A stretch of DNA of 64,000 nt from Rhizophagus clarus (GCA_015698045.1 BLAL01000229.1:1586001-1650000); one strand, 5' to 3'. Positions 10,609 through 23,124 are shown, numbered from the stretch's first letter. Made by a program: numbers and translations. The notes: generated by a model from the letters alone, not told the origin.

Positions 10609-11124
10609 TTACATAACACGTGACTTTAAATTAATAATAGCGCATAAAATTACAACAGAAATTCCTAAACTACAACATGATGCTGAAGAATAATTATCAT
10701 TATAAATGGTATCATTAAAATTCGACGGTTCAGCCGATTTGGTCGTATAAGATGGAGTAGCCAAACTTACATTATTAGTATTAACCGCACCTGTTTGAGG
10801 TTGCTTAGTACCTAAAACCATACCATCAGTACTATTATTACCTAAAGTACCACCATTACCTAAATCCGTACCATTATTATAACTACTATTAGCAACCTGT
10901 GGCACATTTATATTAGGTTCCATTTGAGGAAATCGATTATTCAACATTCCATCTGGTAATTGAATTCCGGGTAGCGGTAATTTACTTCCATTACCTATTC
11001 CATTATCACCGGTATCGTCGAGTTCCGGAAGTCCATTTTTATTCGTTACTTGTGCATTTGTCACGTAACTTGCTATGATGATTAAACCGAGAAAAATTAA
11101 AAAATTATAATTATATCGCATCAT
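10609..11124 (-). CDS. Small secreted Asn/Gly-rich protein
   Basis: One exon, 171 residues from the ATG at 11124 (a second ATG follows at once). Residues 1-25 form a signal peptide (hydrophobic NFLIFLGLIIIASYV, likely cleavage after TNAQ). The middle is low in charge and rich in Asn, Gly, Thr and Ser with at least six N-glycosylation sequons (NSS, NGT, NNS, NVS, NDT, NYS). Near the C-terminus CCSLGISVVILCAIINL is hydrophobic and is followed by the short tail KSRVM. The layout suggests a cell-surface protein held by a GPI signal or a terminal membrane segment; the basic last residues fit a transmembrane tail a little better. I recognise no family. A secreted effector is another reading. Confidence 0.65.
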   Translation of the reverse strand: MMRYNYNFLIFLGLIIIASYVTNAQVTNKNGLPELDDTGDNGIGNGSKLPLPGIQLPDGMLNNRFPQMEPNINVPQVANSSYNNGTDLGNGGTLGNNSTDGMVLGTKQPQTGAVNTNNVSLATPSYTTKSAEPSNFNDTIYNDNYSSASCCSLGISVVILCAIINLKSRVM

Positions 11125-11650
11125 TATTTTTTTATGAGAGGATTCGTTTCGTTTATATTTTCTTGAAGATAGATTTGACAAATTAATAATGCTTTCTTCT
11201 TTTTCATGAAGAATTGTAATTTCATATCCTTTTTATAAATAATTTTTATATTATTATTGATTTAAAAATTAAATCTTCCCTTTAAAAGTATCATCTTATG
11301 ACAAAAACAATCTTGATTAAAAAAGGAAGTTAAAAATTTTAAGTGCACTTATAAATCAATCACATCAAAATCAACGACTGATATAAATGCTTTATACTTG
11401 TATTTAAAAATATCAAAAAAAAAAAAAAAAATTTTTTTTTTAAAAAATCTTAAAATTTTAATCTTATTATTTTTATTATCAATATTAATTTTAATTGTCC
11501 TTAAAGATGTTACGTATATGTTAAATCCTCATTAAATTAATTTAAATAAATTAAATTAATTTGAAAAAAAAAAATACCATATTCTTGAAAATAATTATTT
11601 CGCTTAATGTTAAATCTTACAAAAAAAATATCATGACTTATTTAACTTGT

Positions 11651-12839
11651 TTATAAATACATATCTTCACACAAATTCTTTTTTGCAGCGTAAAACCTAT
11701 GAACTCTACAATAGGTTTTATAAACCTCAACATCAACTTCAAACTGCTTTAAATAACTATTAAACGTTTCGTCTGATATTTGTAATAATCTGCATAACGG
11801 AACTCGAATTCCATTAAAAAATGCCACACAATTTCTTAAAACGCGCGCTCCTAAAAATAGAAAATTTTAATAAAATCACGTGCTCGATAAAAAAAAAATA
11901 ACTCATATATATTTACCCTTCCCCTTTTCCCATTTTCCAATCTGGGAATCTTGGGACTTATGATAGACCTTCTGGAACATTCCAGTGTTGTCCATAATTT
12001 CATATATCCGATTAATAATAAATGGATCAATTCCCCTCTGTCTCATTACGTTGTGTGCTAATAGAAATAAATATAATTAAAAAAAAAAAAAAATAAAAAT
12101 AAAAATAAAATAAACAAATCATTTTTATTTAATGTACCAGCACTAATTAAAGTCCTCGTGACAGGTGATACATTATACCATTCAATATCGGCTTCTCCTA
12201 TTTCGAGGTATCCTCCAGGTTTCAAAATGCGGATTAATTCTGGAATTACTATGTTTTTCCAGTCTTTCTCCGTGAAATAGAAGAGCATATGACGCATGTG
12301 TATATAATCAAAGCTCATATCAGGGAATGGTAAACGGAATGTAATATCCGCTTGAATAAATTCGACATTCGAAGGATATCGTTTAGTTATTGAAGGCAAA
12401 ATATCTACTCCAACAAAATCCGAAAGTGGGTACTTTGATCCAACGTCAATTAACCACATTCCCGTACCACACCTATTAAAAAATTTTTTTTTTAATGTAA
12501 AATTTATTTTAAGTAAAAATTTAATTTTTTTTTTTTTTTACTTTACCCCATATCTAACACTTTAATACCAAGTTTTAACCATTCACTAACTGGGGCTAGA
12601 AAATGTTCACCCCAAGTTTCTTTAGACAAGAGATGTTGTTCTTTCCATGCGTGGGCTTGTTCATTCTGTGATCTATCAATAGGGAAGGTGGGTTCTAACT
12701 CTAAATCTTCTTGACTAGTAAAAGATTCTTCCCTAGTCAAGATGGATGAATCATCATTAAATCCGGACGAACTTGTGGTGGTAGTTGGAGATGTTGAACG
12801 TAACGGACGTAATTGTTTTTTTGATAGATTAATTCCCAT
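11651..12839 (-). CDS. SAM-dependent methyltransferase (class I)
   Basis: Four exons (12547-12839, 12138-12472, 11917-12057, 11651-11850) with GT-AG introns join in frame into 322 residues. Motif I is KVLDMGCGTGMWLIDV (residues 93-108, the SAM-binding glycine loop). The acidic residue of motif II is in GVDILP, and later motifs read VEFIQADITFRLPFPDMSFDYIHMRHML and ELIRILKPGGYLEIGE. This matches the methyltransf-25/LaeA-like group of fungal methyltransferases. The first 60 residues are Ser/Thr-rich and probably disordered. The substrate cannot be told from sequence; small-molecule or protein methylation are both possible. It runs in the same direction as the secreted protein downstream, about 530 bases apart. 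Confidence 0.88.
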
Positions 12840-13867
12840 AATAATTCAAAAAAAATTAATTTTCATTAAGAGAAAGATATAAATAAGGAATTAATTTTAT
12901 GGTATAAAGAATGACGAATTTTTATTTATTTAAATTTTGCTTTCTATTTATATTTTTGTTATATTTTGTTATGAAAGACCCTTAACTCTTATTTTATTGG
13001 TTGATTTAGTTTTGTGATAAGCCTTTCATTTTAAAACAAAACTCCGAGATAAAGACAAATAAAACAAAAATAAAAATAATAATAATAATAAAAAAAAAGA
13101 AAAAAGAAAAAGAAAAAAAGAAAAGAAGGTCTGATCACTTTTATATATATGTAACTTATGTAAGAATATTTCAAAACTCTGATCTTTATCTGCAAGTTTT
13201 ATGACACAAACACAACGGAACTTTAATCATGATATGGTTTATTCTCATTTGCGGGAAATTCCGTTGAGCAAAAAATGGATTCATTGAATTTATTTCGTCC
13301 CTAATGATTATGCGCTTCGTTATTTATTAAATTAAATTAAAAAAAAAAAAAAAAAAACTAAATTGGTTCTAATTTTTTTTAATTATTTAAATAATTGTAT
13401 AACAGAAATTTCATTTTTTTTTTTTTATTATTATTATTGTTATTATTATTATTATTATTATTATTTTATTGTTGTCGCTCAATAATAATTCTTGGCATGT
13501 TAATTGGTGTAACTAAATTATTTACCTTTGCCTATTATTTTACCTTGCCTATTTTATAAAATGCGAATTGTTAATCAACCGAAATCTCGATTTCAACATG
13601 ATTATTAATAATACACTACATTACAATAAAATTAAATCTTATTGGTATTTTTGGTATTAACACAATAAAAGCTGGATTATTTCTTGGGTGGATTATCGAA
13701 ACAATATAACATTTTGATTTACTTGCATTTAAATTTATGATCATTAATGACGTGCTATTAATATAAAAAGATATTGAAATTTGAAAATTAAATAATAAAT
13801 AATAAGCATTTCTGAACAGAAAAAAAAAAGCAATAGTTTTTTTTAAAATAAAAAAATAAAAAATAAA

Positions 13868-13945
13868 AAAAAATAAAGATGTTTTTAAAAAAATAAAAAT
13901 GTTTTTAAAAAAAAATAAAAATGTTTTTAAAAAAAAATAAAAATT
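13868..13945. repeat. Short tandem repeat, about 25-bp unit
   Basis: Three head-to-tail copies of a unit like AATAAAAATGTTTTTAAAAA. This looks like ordinary slippage-type low-complexity DNA. Confidence 0.7.
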
Positions 13946-14520
13946 TTTTTTTTTTTCTTGAATTTTTTGGATAATATATAATACCGAAACTCTTGGATTG
14001 GTGAATAATAAATATAAATATATATATCAATATTACAAAAAATTTTTTAATTTTTTTTTGGTTAATATATTATACCGAAAAAAAATTAAAAATATATTTT
14101 ACAGAAAAAATGTTTTTCCTTACACTTGCAGATTTGTTTAATCGTTGATGATCTATATCTAAAATTGATCAAATCCGTAAACAATGTTAAATGAAGAGAA
14201 CTTTCGCCCTACTTTTCTTTTATGAAGATACGATTTTTTTTAACGTCATTCTTATATATTAAAAAATGTATTTGAACTACCCATTTATATTGGGGAAGTA
14301 AATATTTACCGATAAAGATGATAAAAATAGGGGGTTATGGGGAGTTTGTTTAAGAAAATTGCCTCTTTTGTTCACAATTTAGATGGGCGGTAATACCAAT
14401 ATTTTTATGTTACTATAAAATTAATTTCATCAAACTTTAATGAATTTTGTTACAAAAATTATACTTGAAAAAAAGACTACCGCTCAAAAAAAATGACCAG
14501 GCTTCAACATTTAAAAAGAT

Positions 14521-14632
14521 AGTACGTCACTTTAATTACGTAGTTTAAAGCAAGTTACTTAGTTTAAGCAAATTACGTAGTTTAGATTACGTGGTTTAGA
14601 TTATGTAGTTTACATTACATAGGGTTTAGTTT
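14521..14632. repeat. Degenerate tandem repeat of ATTACGTAGTTTA
   Basis: Six to seven imperfect copies of a 13-17-base unit (TTACGTAGTTTA, TTACTTAGTTTA, TTACGTGGTTTA, TTATGTAGTTTA). The core TACGTA is itself palindromic. Confidence 0.7.
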
Positions 14633-15475
14633 AATACGCGAAATTGGAATCGTGTTCGAAAAAAAAGAGAAAATATTTACAATATAAGTTAGATAAATTG
14701 CGCGTTAAAGAGTAAAAGGAATAAATTCATTTATCATTATGTAATAAAAAAAATTTTTTTTTAAAATTAAAGTTATCAAAAAAGATTTGCAAAGTGTCTC
14801 GTTGATCACGAATTTGTTTTAACATACATTATCTATATGGAGACTAATCTTTTTTTAAAAAAAATAAAATAAAATAAAATAAAATAAAACAAAACTGAAT
14901 TTAATTTAGTACACAATAGGGATTCTCGATAATAAAGAGATTCAAAACGCAAGTCAGATGAGAGGAATGTTTATTTGTAGCCATATTTAGCACTTTAATA
15001 ATAATAATTTTGAATGTGGCACAGTATGGTTGTTACCTAGTGTCACTAAATTATAATTAGAAGATTTATTTTTGACCAATTATTAAATTAATTAGTTGCA
15101 TAAATCGTGTAACAACACCACAATCGCATACATTCGCATGGACTTGTGCTTTGACGTTACACGTTCATGTAACAAGCAGCTATTGGTTCCTTTGAGCATA
15201 AACTTTAAACATAAATTAAACACGTTTTACCCTTTTTTTTAACGAACAATCTCTTTTATTTTATTGTTTATATACTAGGTGATTTTTTTGTCTTAAAAGA
15301 AAGAAAAAAGTTATTTTTCAAATATTGTTAATGTAAATATATCAAATATTGTAAATATCAAATTATTGTTAATACAAATATAATTTATTTTTTATTTTAT
15401 TATTATTTATTTATTTTATTTTATTTTTATTTTTATTTTTTTTTTTTTTCCAACACAGTATTGTTTAGTGTAATA

Positions 15476-16957
15476 ATGCAAGAAACAATTAAAATACGAT
15501 TACCAGCAGATTGTCTTCGAGAGATTTTCGAAAATCTTTCACAAGATAAGAAATCATTGAGAACCTTTTTATTGGTTAATAGATTATGGTGTGAAACTGT
15601 AGTACCTATATTATGGAGAGATCCATTTAAATTAAAGAGAACGTACAATTGTGATCCAGGATTTTGGACGACAATTACTAGAACTTTATTATTATGTTTA
15701 CCAGAACAATCTATTGTATTATTTAAAAATAAGGGAATTAATCCTCCAATGATCTCATTAGAAGTTGATCGTGAACCACCATTATTTGATTACGTTAGTT
15801 ATTTTCAAAATATATCATGTCAAGATATATATGAAATAATACCTCAAATAATTGGAAAAGATATTTTAACAGATGTATCATATTATCATAAAGGAAATTT
15901 AGTAGAAAATGAATTATGGAAATTATTTATTACAAGATGTTCATCAATAAAATATTTAGAATTACCAAATATACCACTTGATTACCTTAATAATAATAAA
16001 GGTTCATGTTTATCTCATTTGACCGAATTAGAATGTTCAACATCAAAATCTTCTCAATTATTTTTAGATTTAACTCAAACATGTGCGGATATTAAAAAAA
16101 TTGTTATTAATACTTGTGATGGTGATAATGAAGGTTTGGTTACTTTGATTTCTATGCAAAAATGTTTGAAAGAAATTGTATTGGTTTCTCCTGAAGGTGT
16201 ACAATGTCCGTTAATTGGGGAAGCTATTGGTACACAATATCCTTCATTAACTTGTATTAGATTAGAAGAACATATTTGTATTCCTTCAACTATTTTCCCT
16301 AAATTAATTAATTTAAAACATATTCAAATTGATTTGGAAGAAGAATTTAATTCAAAATTAGAATTATTGGATGGTTGTGTTTTCCCTTTATTGGAAAGTT
16401 TGGTAATAAGAAATGCTAATGGAAAATATTTAGATCTTTACACGAAATTAATCAAAAATACAAATGGTTCTATTAGAATTATGGAGATTGATACGTTATC
16501 ATTACCTTCATTAAATCTTATTAAACCATATTGGCAAGCTTTAATTAAACATTGTCCTCAATTAGAATTTGTTACCGTTTGGTATAAAGATGATTCATTA
16601 AATGATTTAAAGAATTTATTATCAACTTGTAGTAATAAATTGAAAGGAATCTTTTTTGAAGGTTTATTGGGTCAATTTAGTTGGCGTCTTTTGGATTTAA
16701 AATATGTTTTTGATTCTTTGTTAGAATTAAATGATGATAATATTGAAGAATTACATTTTAGAGGTTCTTGGACCCTTCATTCCAAAGATTTAAAAAAATT
16801 TTTAAATAATTGGAGTAAAAAGAGCGATAAAGGAAGAAAATCAATTAAAAAACCATTATACATTAGCATTAAAGTTGATTTTGAGTTAAGTAAAGAAATC
16901 GTAAATATTTTTGAAGAATTTGTTAATAATGGTGTGCTTAGAGGGTGGTCAAGATGA
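15476..16957 (+). CDS. F-box protein
   Basis: A single uninterrupted frame of 493 residues. The start is the ATG at 15476, since the upstream in-frame codons hold no other ATG. Residues 7-47 form the F-box: LPADCLREIFENL, then FLLVNRLWCETVVPILWRDPF. This motif binds Skp1 and places the protein in an SCF ubiquitin ligase as the substrate receptor. The rest (about residues 100-490) is a leucine-rich solenoid-like region with repeats such as LKNLLSTCSNKLKGIFFEGL, probably degenerate LRRs that bind the target. The architecture is that of the greatly expanded F-box/LRR family of mycorrhizal fungi. The target is unknown. Confidence 0.9.
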   Translation: MQETIKIRLPADCLREIFENLSQDKKSLRTFLLVNRLWCETVVPILWRDPFKLKRTYNCDPGFWTTITRTLLLCLPEQSIVLFKNKGINPPMISLEVDREPPLFDYVSYFQNISCQDIYEIIPQIIGKDILTDVSYYHKGNLVENELWKLFITRCSSIKYLELPNIPLDYLNNNKGSCLSHLTELECSTSKSSQLFLDLTQTCADIKKIVINTCDGDNEGLVTLISMQKCLKEIVLVSPEGVQCPLIGEAIGTQYPSLTCIRLEEHICIPSTIFPKLINLKHIQIDLEEEFNSKLELLDGCVFPLLESLVIRNANGKYLDLYTKLIKNTNGSIRIMEIDTLSLPSLNLIKPYWQALIKHCPQLEFVTVWYKDDSLNDLKNLLSTCSNKLKGIFFEGLLGQFSWRLLDLKYVFDSLLELNDDNIEELHFRGSWTLHSKDLKKFLNNWSKKSDKGRKSIKKPLYISIKVDFELSKEIVNIFEEFVNNGVLRGWSR

Positions 16958-16993
16958 GGTGAAGTACCGGTGAATCATGAATGGATAAGTGTG

Positions 16994-17101
16994 AGTTAAT
17001 GAGTATATAGGCAAGTATATGTATGAGGAGTATGTGAGTATGTGGGAAGTATATAGAAGTATATGGGGAAGTATATAGGGAAAATATACAGGGAAAGTAC
17101 G
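16994..17101. repeat. Degenerate GTATATAGG-type minisatellite
   Basis: Directly after the F-box stop codon, a run of imperfect GAAGTATATAGG-like units (AGTATATAGG, AGTATATGG, AGTATGTGG, AAATATACAGG) fills about 100 bases. Confidence 0.65.
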
Positions 17102-17506
17102 AGGAATCTAATGTAGTTCGAGCGTATTAGCGTATTTTTGCGTGAATATTTTCTTTTCCTTGGATTTTTTTTTATTAATTATTCATTGTTATATTTTTAT
17201 TATTATTATTATAGAATTTGTTCATTAATCTATTATATTAGTCTTTTTATAATTGAGAAATATATGAGTACTATTACAAAACATTTTTATTTATTTGATA
17301 TATTGTATCGTATCTTTCCGTATTATTTTTACGTCAGTTAATATTGATCATAAAAAATTACGTATTGGTTTTTTTTTTAAAAAAAAAAAAAAAAATTCTT
17401 GTTCGAACACTAATGATTTTTTTCAATGTATCATTTGTATTTAAAAAAGAAAAATATTTTATTCGTTGAATAAGAGATAAAAAAAAGTCCATTTTTTTTA
17501 TAAAAG

Positions 17507-19584
17507 TTAACTAATCATATTATAATGTTGATACGTAACCGGAGTATAATTGGCATTATAATTATTACGATATGAATAATATTTAGATGTATTAGGATCT
17601 CTATTATATTCATCATGATCAATCCCATCATTATCATTCTTTGTTTTTTGATCCGAATTATTTTTATTCATTTGATCCTTATCATTTTTTGGTTTCTTTC
17701 TGTTATATGGGCATCTCTTAGAAACATGAGATGTTGATTCACAAAATTTACATTCTTTTGGTCTCGGAAATCCGTTCGTTTTCAAATGTTCTTCCCATTC
17801 AGCTTGTCGATATCTGTAAAGTATCATAGAAGCTCTTGCATCTTCAATTGAATCATGTTCGCCTTCTTGAATATTTATACCTAAAACATCTTTGGCCAAT
17901 TTTTTTAAAGATGGCGTAACACCTTTTTCAGTTTCGATACCAAATATCGTATTATAATGCGATGTATCTCGAATCAGATGCTCTGGATGTTTAGTTCTAA
18001 GTACCTAAAAATTAAAATTGGAATATGGTTGATTAGACAGAAAGTGCAGAAAGTGCAGAGTGTAGAAAGTGCGGAAGTGCAAAGTGTAAGTGTAAAAAGT
18101 GTATAATGAAACTTACTTTAAAATCAAAATAGATTGATTGGCCGACTACAATATGATCCTTCATAATATTTTCAACTTCTCTTTGTACTTGTTTAAAATC
18201 ACTTCCTATTTACGATGTAAGGTATAAAAAAGTTAATAATGGTTCAAAAATTATAAACGCTCATAATAAATAATTACCATTAATTAATAATTCAGGAGTA
18301 ATCCCACTGAACTGAGTTCTATAATCGGTAATTTCTCTCGTAGATTTAACAAATCTATTAAGTAATACTTCACCATAATAATTTACTATGCTAACTCTCG
18401 CTAAAACAGAATATTTTCCTTTTTCCCCAACTCCAACCATTTCACAATCAATTGCGATACAATGATTATTTTCATGTGTACGTGAAGGACTAGGTTCGAT
18501 TTCAAAGAAATTATTAAGTTAGATTTAAATAAATATTGATTTGATTAAAAAATTACTTTTGTAAATACCTTTTCATGGTTGAATTTAAATGATCAAACCA
18601 TAATTCCGTTGTTGGAAATGATATTGACGAGTAATTATTTGTTTCTATTTTCATATCCGCCGGGACCATATACATCACTATTTGAGAGTCTGATCTCCTA
18701 GGATAAAGTGGTGGAGGTTTTTCTTTAGGTGTAGTCCGTATTTGCTCCTTAGGATTAATTATAGGACAGGGTTGTCTGTTAATATGAAGAGGTTGAACAT
18801 TGCCTATTGGTACTTTGGGTAAATTAAACTGAGGAAGTTGTATTCTTTGGGTATATCTTGGAGGATAAAATTGAAATCTTTGCATATTCATTTGGGGATG
18901 AGGATGTGAATGAGGATGTGAATGAGGATGTGGATGTGGATGCGAATGTGAATGCGAATGTGGGTGTGGATGAGGATTTGGATAAAATTGATGAGTATTT
19001 GGGCGTGCCTGTTCTTTGGGAGGTCGAAACGGAAGAAGAAGTATTGCTGATTCATAATTCTTTTTTATCGCATTGGCTGCATTGATGTGCTGCCTATTCG
19101 ACAAGGGAGTTGTAGATGTTGTAGGTACCGTGGGTATCATGATTTCTGTGGATGCTGTGGTTGCTTTGAGTGTTGTGGATGTTGTGGGTGCTTTTGATGG
19201 TGTGGATACTTTAGATGTTGAGAGTGTTTTGAATGTTGTGGTTTCTATTTCCGAAGTTGCAGATGATACTTTAACAGAAGGATTATTATCCAATCTAAAA
19301 AAAAAATGTATGATTATTAAATAAAAATAATTTTAAACCTTGTAAAAAGTTTCATACTTACGACTTCTTTTCCTGATGCCTTTTTTTCTTTTTCTTTAAA
19401 TCCTTCGTTTCATTTTCATTTTGTTTTTTCTAATTAAATATGATAAATAAAAATTATTGTCAATTGATTCTTACTTAAGAAAAAAAAATAATGATATTAT
19501 TATTACCTGAGGTAATTGTTCAAAGTTATCTAAAGATATTAAATTTAAATTTAGTTCTTGACTATTTATTTCAACTTTTCCCAT
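17507..19584 (-). CDS. REX4-like DEDDh 3'-5' exonuclease with zinc knuckle
   Basis: Six exons (19507-19584, 19362-19429, 18569-19294, 18278-18489, 18117-18205, 17507-18004) join in frame into 556 residues. Order: a Lys-rich stretch at residues 27-49 (nuclear signal candidate), a Ser/Thr/Pro-rich region, a His-Pro/His-Ser tract at about 157-181, then the exonuclease domain. Exo I is [10 protein letters not shown] (Asp305, Glu307), Exo II is [15 protein letters not shown] (Asp389) and Exo III is [11 protein letters not shown] (His441, Asp446), so all DEDDh residues are present. A CCHC zinc knuckle follows (Cys476, Cys479, His484, Cys489). REX4 homologues act in nuclear RNA processing, including rRNA. 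Oddities: the usual His of Exo II (VGHAL) is Gln384, and the N-terminal extension is long. The exon boundaries all keep frame, which supports the model. Confidence 0.88.
18037..18102. repeat. AAAGTGCAG minisatellite inside an intron
   Basis: Intron 5 of the exonuclease gene carries about seven imperfect copies of a 7-10-base AAAGTGCAG/AAAGTGTAG unit next to its donor site. Confidence 0.7.
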
Positions 19585-19748
19585 GGTAATTTTTTATACG
19601 GTACAGAAAATTATATAAAATGATAAATAATTATTTTATTTTTATTTTGAACGTTGTTTTCCTCTTCTTGAAAAATGTTTTTTTCTTTTTCAGATTTTAT
19701 TTAATTTTTTTTTTCTTTTCTCCCTTTATTTCTTATAGCATTTAAAGA

Positions 19749-19792
<44 letters not shown>

Positions 19793-21868
19793 AATGAATA
19801 AAGATTTTTGGAATAAATAAGTATATATGCATGTTATATACGTACGATATAATTATTTATAAGGATTATAAATAAATTCTTTTGTAAAAGTGCCAAAAGA
19901 ATAGAATAAGAAGTCCGACTTTATTTAATCATTGTACCTAAATATAGACTAAACAAAGCAATCGGTAAACTTATTCCCGTTTGATTAAATAACAAGTAAT
20001 AAATTATAATATATGAAACAATAATAAAAAGTTGAAACGATATTATGAAAAAGGGAGTTTTAAAGGTATAAATATATATATATTTTTTTTTTTGAATCAG
20101 ACTTTATAAGTAAAATAAAAACATGATAAGGAGCCCTTTTTAAGTACGTTTTTTTTTAAACAAGGGCTTCAAAAACTATTGTTACAAAAAAACTTTATTT
20201 GGGGATGATACGCGTGTACGTATATTGCATATATAATAAAAAGAAAAGAAAGAAAATTCCGCCATTATAAATTTTCGTTAAACCAACCTTAATTGTGAAT
20301 TAAAAAGGAAAATTATCCTTTGGTTAACTTCGGGCTATTATTCCATTTTATTCTTATTTATTTATTCATTTGTTTGTTTATTTTTATTTTTATTTTTATT
20401 TTTATTTTTTTTTTTTTATTGATAAATTTTGGGAATATTATTTCGTTTTTAATTTGTTCTTCTTAACCCCTCTTCTTTATCAAAGAGTGTGTGAAATTTG
20501 AGAAACAAAAAAAAACTTTTGGTTGTGATCCGCTGTTGATCTTTAATGATATTATGATGCAATTAGCATTTCCAAATTTAAATTCATTGTTCAATCCTTT
20601 TTAATTAATAATATATAAAATTTTTTCACTTATTTGAATTTCCTATGCATATCTTTTTTCTTTCAATTAAATCATTTCAAAAAAAAAAAAAAATGTCGGG
20701 ATTTATTGTAAATTAGTGTATTCAAATGTTCGTACAGAAAAATATTAAAAAATTATAAGGATAACAAATTAATATTTATTGGCATACAACGTCGCAAACG
20801 TTCGGGTATAGTTGCCGGCAATGTCAAAAAATAATCCAACGATAATTGATCTTGTGTATTCGGGATAATAATTGCCGGCATTCAACCTTTAGTATTACAA
20901 CATCGGAATAATAATTGCCGAAATCTAACCTAATTCTCACTCGTACGAGTATGTGTTCCGTCATTACTGATATGTCGACACGTTTTAATTTATGACCTGT
21001 TTCAAAATATGAAATCAGCTGTTTATCCTGCTTATTATGTAAATGAAGGTTTGTAGTATTTATTAATTTTTCGGAATAGCCTATAATATTATTGAATAGA
21101 AATTTGTACAAATCTAACAGGTCTGATGGTCCGATAAAATTTACCTTAATAGCTATTATTAAAATAACTATTGCCGACGCATATTCTATTATTATTAAAT
21201 AAATATTAACCGATCTTAAAACGAGCAGAGACAAACTTTATTACTCTAGTGTCTGTTTAATAGCGATCATAAGACACAAATATGCTATGTATTGCATCAA
21301 TTGAAATAAAAATATTAATTTAGGCGGTAGGAATTGTGAATAGTTTATTATGAAAAGATTTATATATATTTTGTGTCACGGTATAATTAATTTAATAAAT
21401 TTTGATAGGTCAAATATATACAGAGCACAAAGCGCTGGCATGTGATGCGCACTTTCACGTTTATTTTAGTTAGTATAACCATTAACCAATCATTCTCAAT
21501 TGTATTCCTTCCTGACTTTATGAATAACAACATTTCCGATTTGTTTATGGACTAAAAAATATCGGTAAAACCACTTCAAATCTCCGTATTTTTCAGACCG
21601 GAAGTTGAATCAATGTATTATAAATTATCCAAATCAAGAAAAATAAAAAAGGGTATATTACGTAAGATAATTATTTTTTGTGAGTCGTAACAAAATTGAT
21701 TCCAAATAATATTTTTTTTTAGTCAGAATTCATATATTAATAAATTTCTTTATAAATAAGATCTTAAAAATATCTTGTCGGATTTCAATCAAGATTTTTT
21801 TTTTTTTTTAAAAAAAAAAAAAATAATTTGTAAATCTTGCTTTTCCCTTTTCAAAACTTTTGTAAATA
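19585..21868. other. Intergenic region before the GST array
   Basis: No gene is supported. It holds a poly-A run of over 35 bases (about 19752-19791), further T runs, and a patch at 20780-20940 in which ATTGCCGGCA/ATTGCCGA occurs several times. The open frame on the minus strand at 20824-21234 shows no family motif. The 3' end (from about 21530) is the GST promoter block. Confidence 0.55.
21751..21758 (+). promoter_or_regulatory. TATA box of GST copy 2
   Basis: TATAAATA in the conserved block TTTATAAATAnGATCT...CTTGTCG, 118 bases before the ATG. Confidence 0.65.
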
Positions 21869-22596
21869 ATGACTATTCAAGTATTCGGTTACCCTAAATC
21901 CACTTTCACTCTTGTGATATTTCACGTTCTTAAAGAACTTGGATTATCTTATGAAACCGTTCAACCAAGTAGTCACGAAGAAATTAAAACTCCAGAATAT
22001 TTAGCTACCAAGCATCCTTTGTAAGTGTACAGTACATCGTCGAAACTTTGCAAAGTTACTGATTTGATCTTTTCCTTCCTTTTCTTTTTAATAGTGGAAA
22101 GATTCCTTATCTCGATGATGATGGATTTCATATTTATGAATCTCGTGCAATAGCTCGTTATTTGGTGAATAAATATCAAGGAACAAAAAATTCTACTGTC
22201 CTTATTCCTTCCGATGTACAAAAAGCGGCTTTGATGGAACAATTTATTTCAGTAGAAATCTCTTATTATACTTCACCTTTATTTAAAATGCTTTTTGAAT
22301 TATTAATGAAGAAACGTCTTCAAGGCAGTGAACCTGATTCTAAAATTGTTAACGAAGCTCGTGAAGAACTTGAAACAACTTTAGATGTTTATGAAAAATT
22401 ATTGGAAGGAAAAGATTATTTAACTGGAGAATTTTCTTTAGCTGATCTTCTTCATATTCCTCTTACTTTTTATGCTTTCAATGTTGGTGAAGGTGATTTA
22501 TGGAATAAACGTCCTAATGTTTCTAGATGGTGGAAAAACATCACTGAACGTGAAAGTTGGAAAAATATGATTACTGAATATAATTTAACAGCGTAA
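21869..22596 (+). CDS. Glutathione S-transferase, phi-like (copy 2)
   Basis: Exons 21869-22020 and 22095-22596 give 217 residues. Ser11 (GYPKST) is the presumed catalytic residue; GKIP at 52-55 and Glu66-Ser67 of ESRAI bind glutathione. The intron has GTAAGT and TTAATAG. Distinct from its neighbours are the exon 1 stretch FTLVIFHV and the helix-4 segment SPLFKMLFELLMKKRLQGSEPD, in the half of the fold that lines the substrate pocket. It is the first member of the plus-strand array; an AATAAATGG polyadenylation-type signal stands about 110 bases after the stop. Confidence 0.9.
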
Positions 22597-23124
22597 TACA
22601 TAACTTTTTTTTTTTTTAAAAAAAATTTATTAAACTTATCCTTCACTTGTGTATGTTATACTGAATAATCAATAGCATGTATTAATGTATTACTTTTACT
22701 TTAAATAAATGGTAATTTTTACTAATAAAGGTTGTGACATCTATTCTTCACCTCCAGAGAAATATTTGAATAAAATTTACTGCACGACACTCGGCAAAAT
22801 TTCTTACCGAGGTTCTCGGAAGCAAATTTATTTTCTGGGTGCCTTGGTATGATTATGTAATTTGGGACATATAATACTTCTTTATATGGACTTATTCTAG
22901 CTACACCTTATTTAATAATGAGTTTTATCTTGATATAGTATAATTTGATTGATCATGAAGATTTGAGGATTATGAAATTCTATGACATCAAAGATATCTA
23001 CCAAAATGAATTGATTGTCTACGGACTTTCAAATCTCCGTACTTTTAAGACTAAAAATAGTGTGAATATCCAAATAAAGATAAATTAATATACTATTTAA
23101 AGGATCAAATTTCTTTAATTTATT

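Larger units (their letters stand above)
12840..15475. other. Long intergenic region with microsatellites
   Basis: No gene is supported in this stretch between two divergently transcribed genes (methyltransferase on minus, F-box on plus), so it must hold both promoters. I see AAT and A/T microsatellites (13077-13125, 13425-13465), two tandem repeats listed separately, and a long T/A-rich leader just before the F-box ATG. Confidence 0.6.

Noticed and set aside
13868-14632. CRISPR-like array
   Set aside because: The repeats are contiguous without unique spacers and the genome is eukaryotic; simple tandem repeats.
18858-19324. Two plus-strand frames rich in Asp/Val
   Set aside because: They are antisense shadows of the His-rich and Thr-rich parts of the exonuclease gene, and one begins at a non-ATG codon.
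20824-21234. Minus-strand frame of 136 codons with hydrophobic N-terminus
   Set aside because: Non-family sequence, no conserved copy, no supporting splice or promoter signal; composition explains it.
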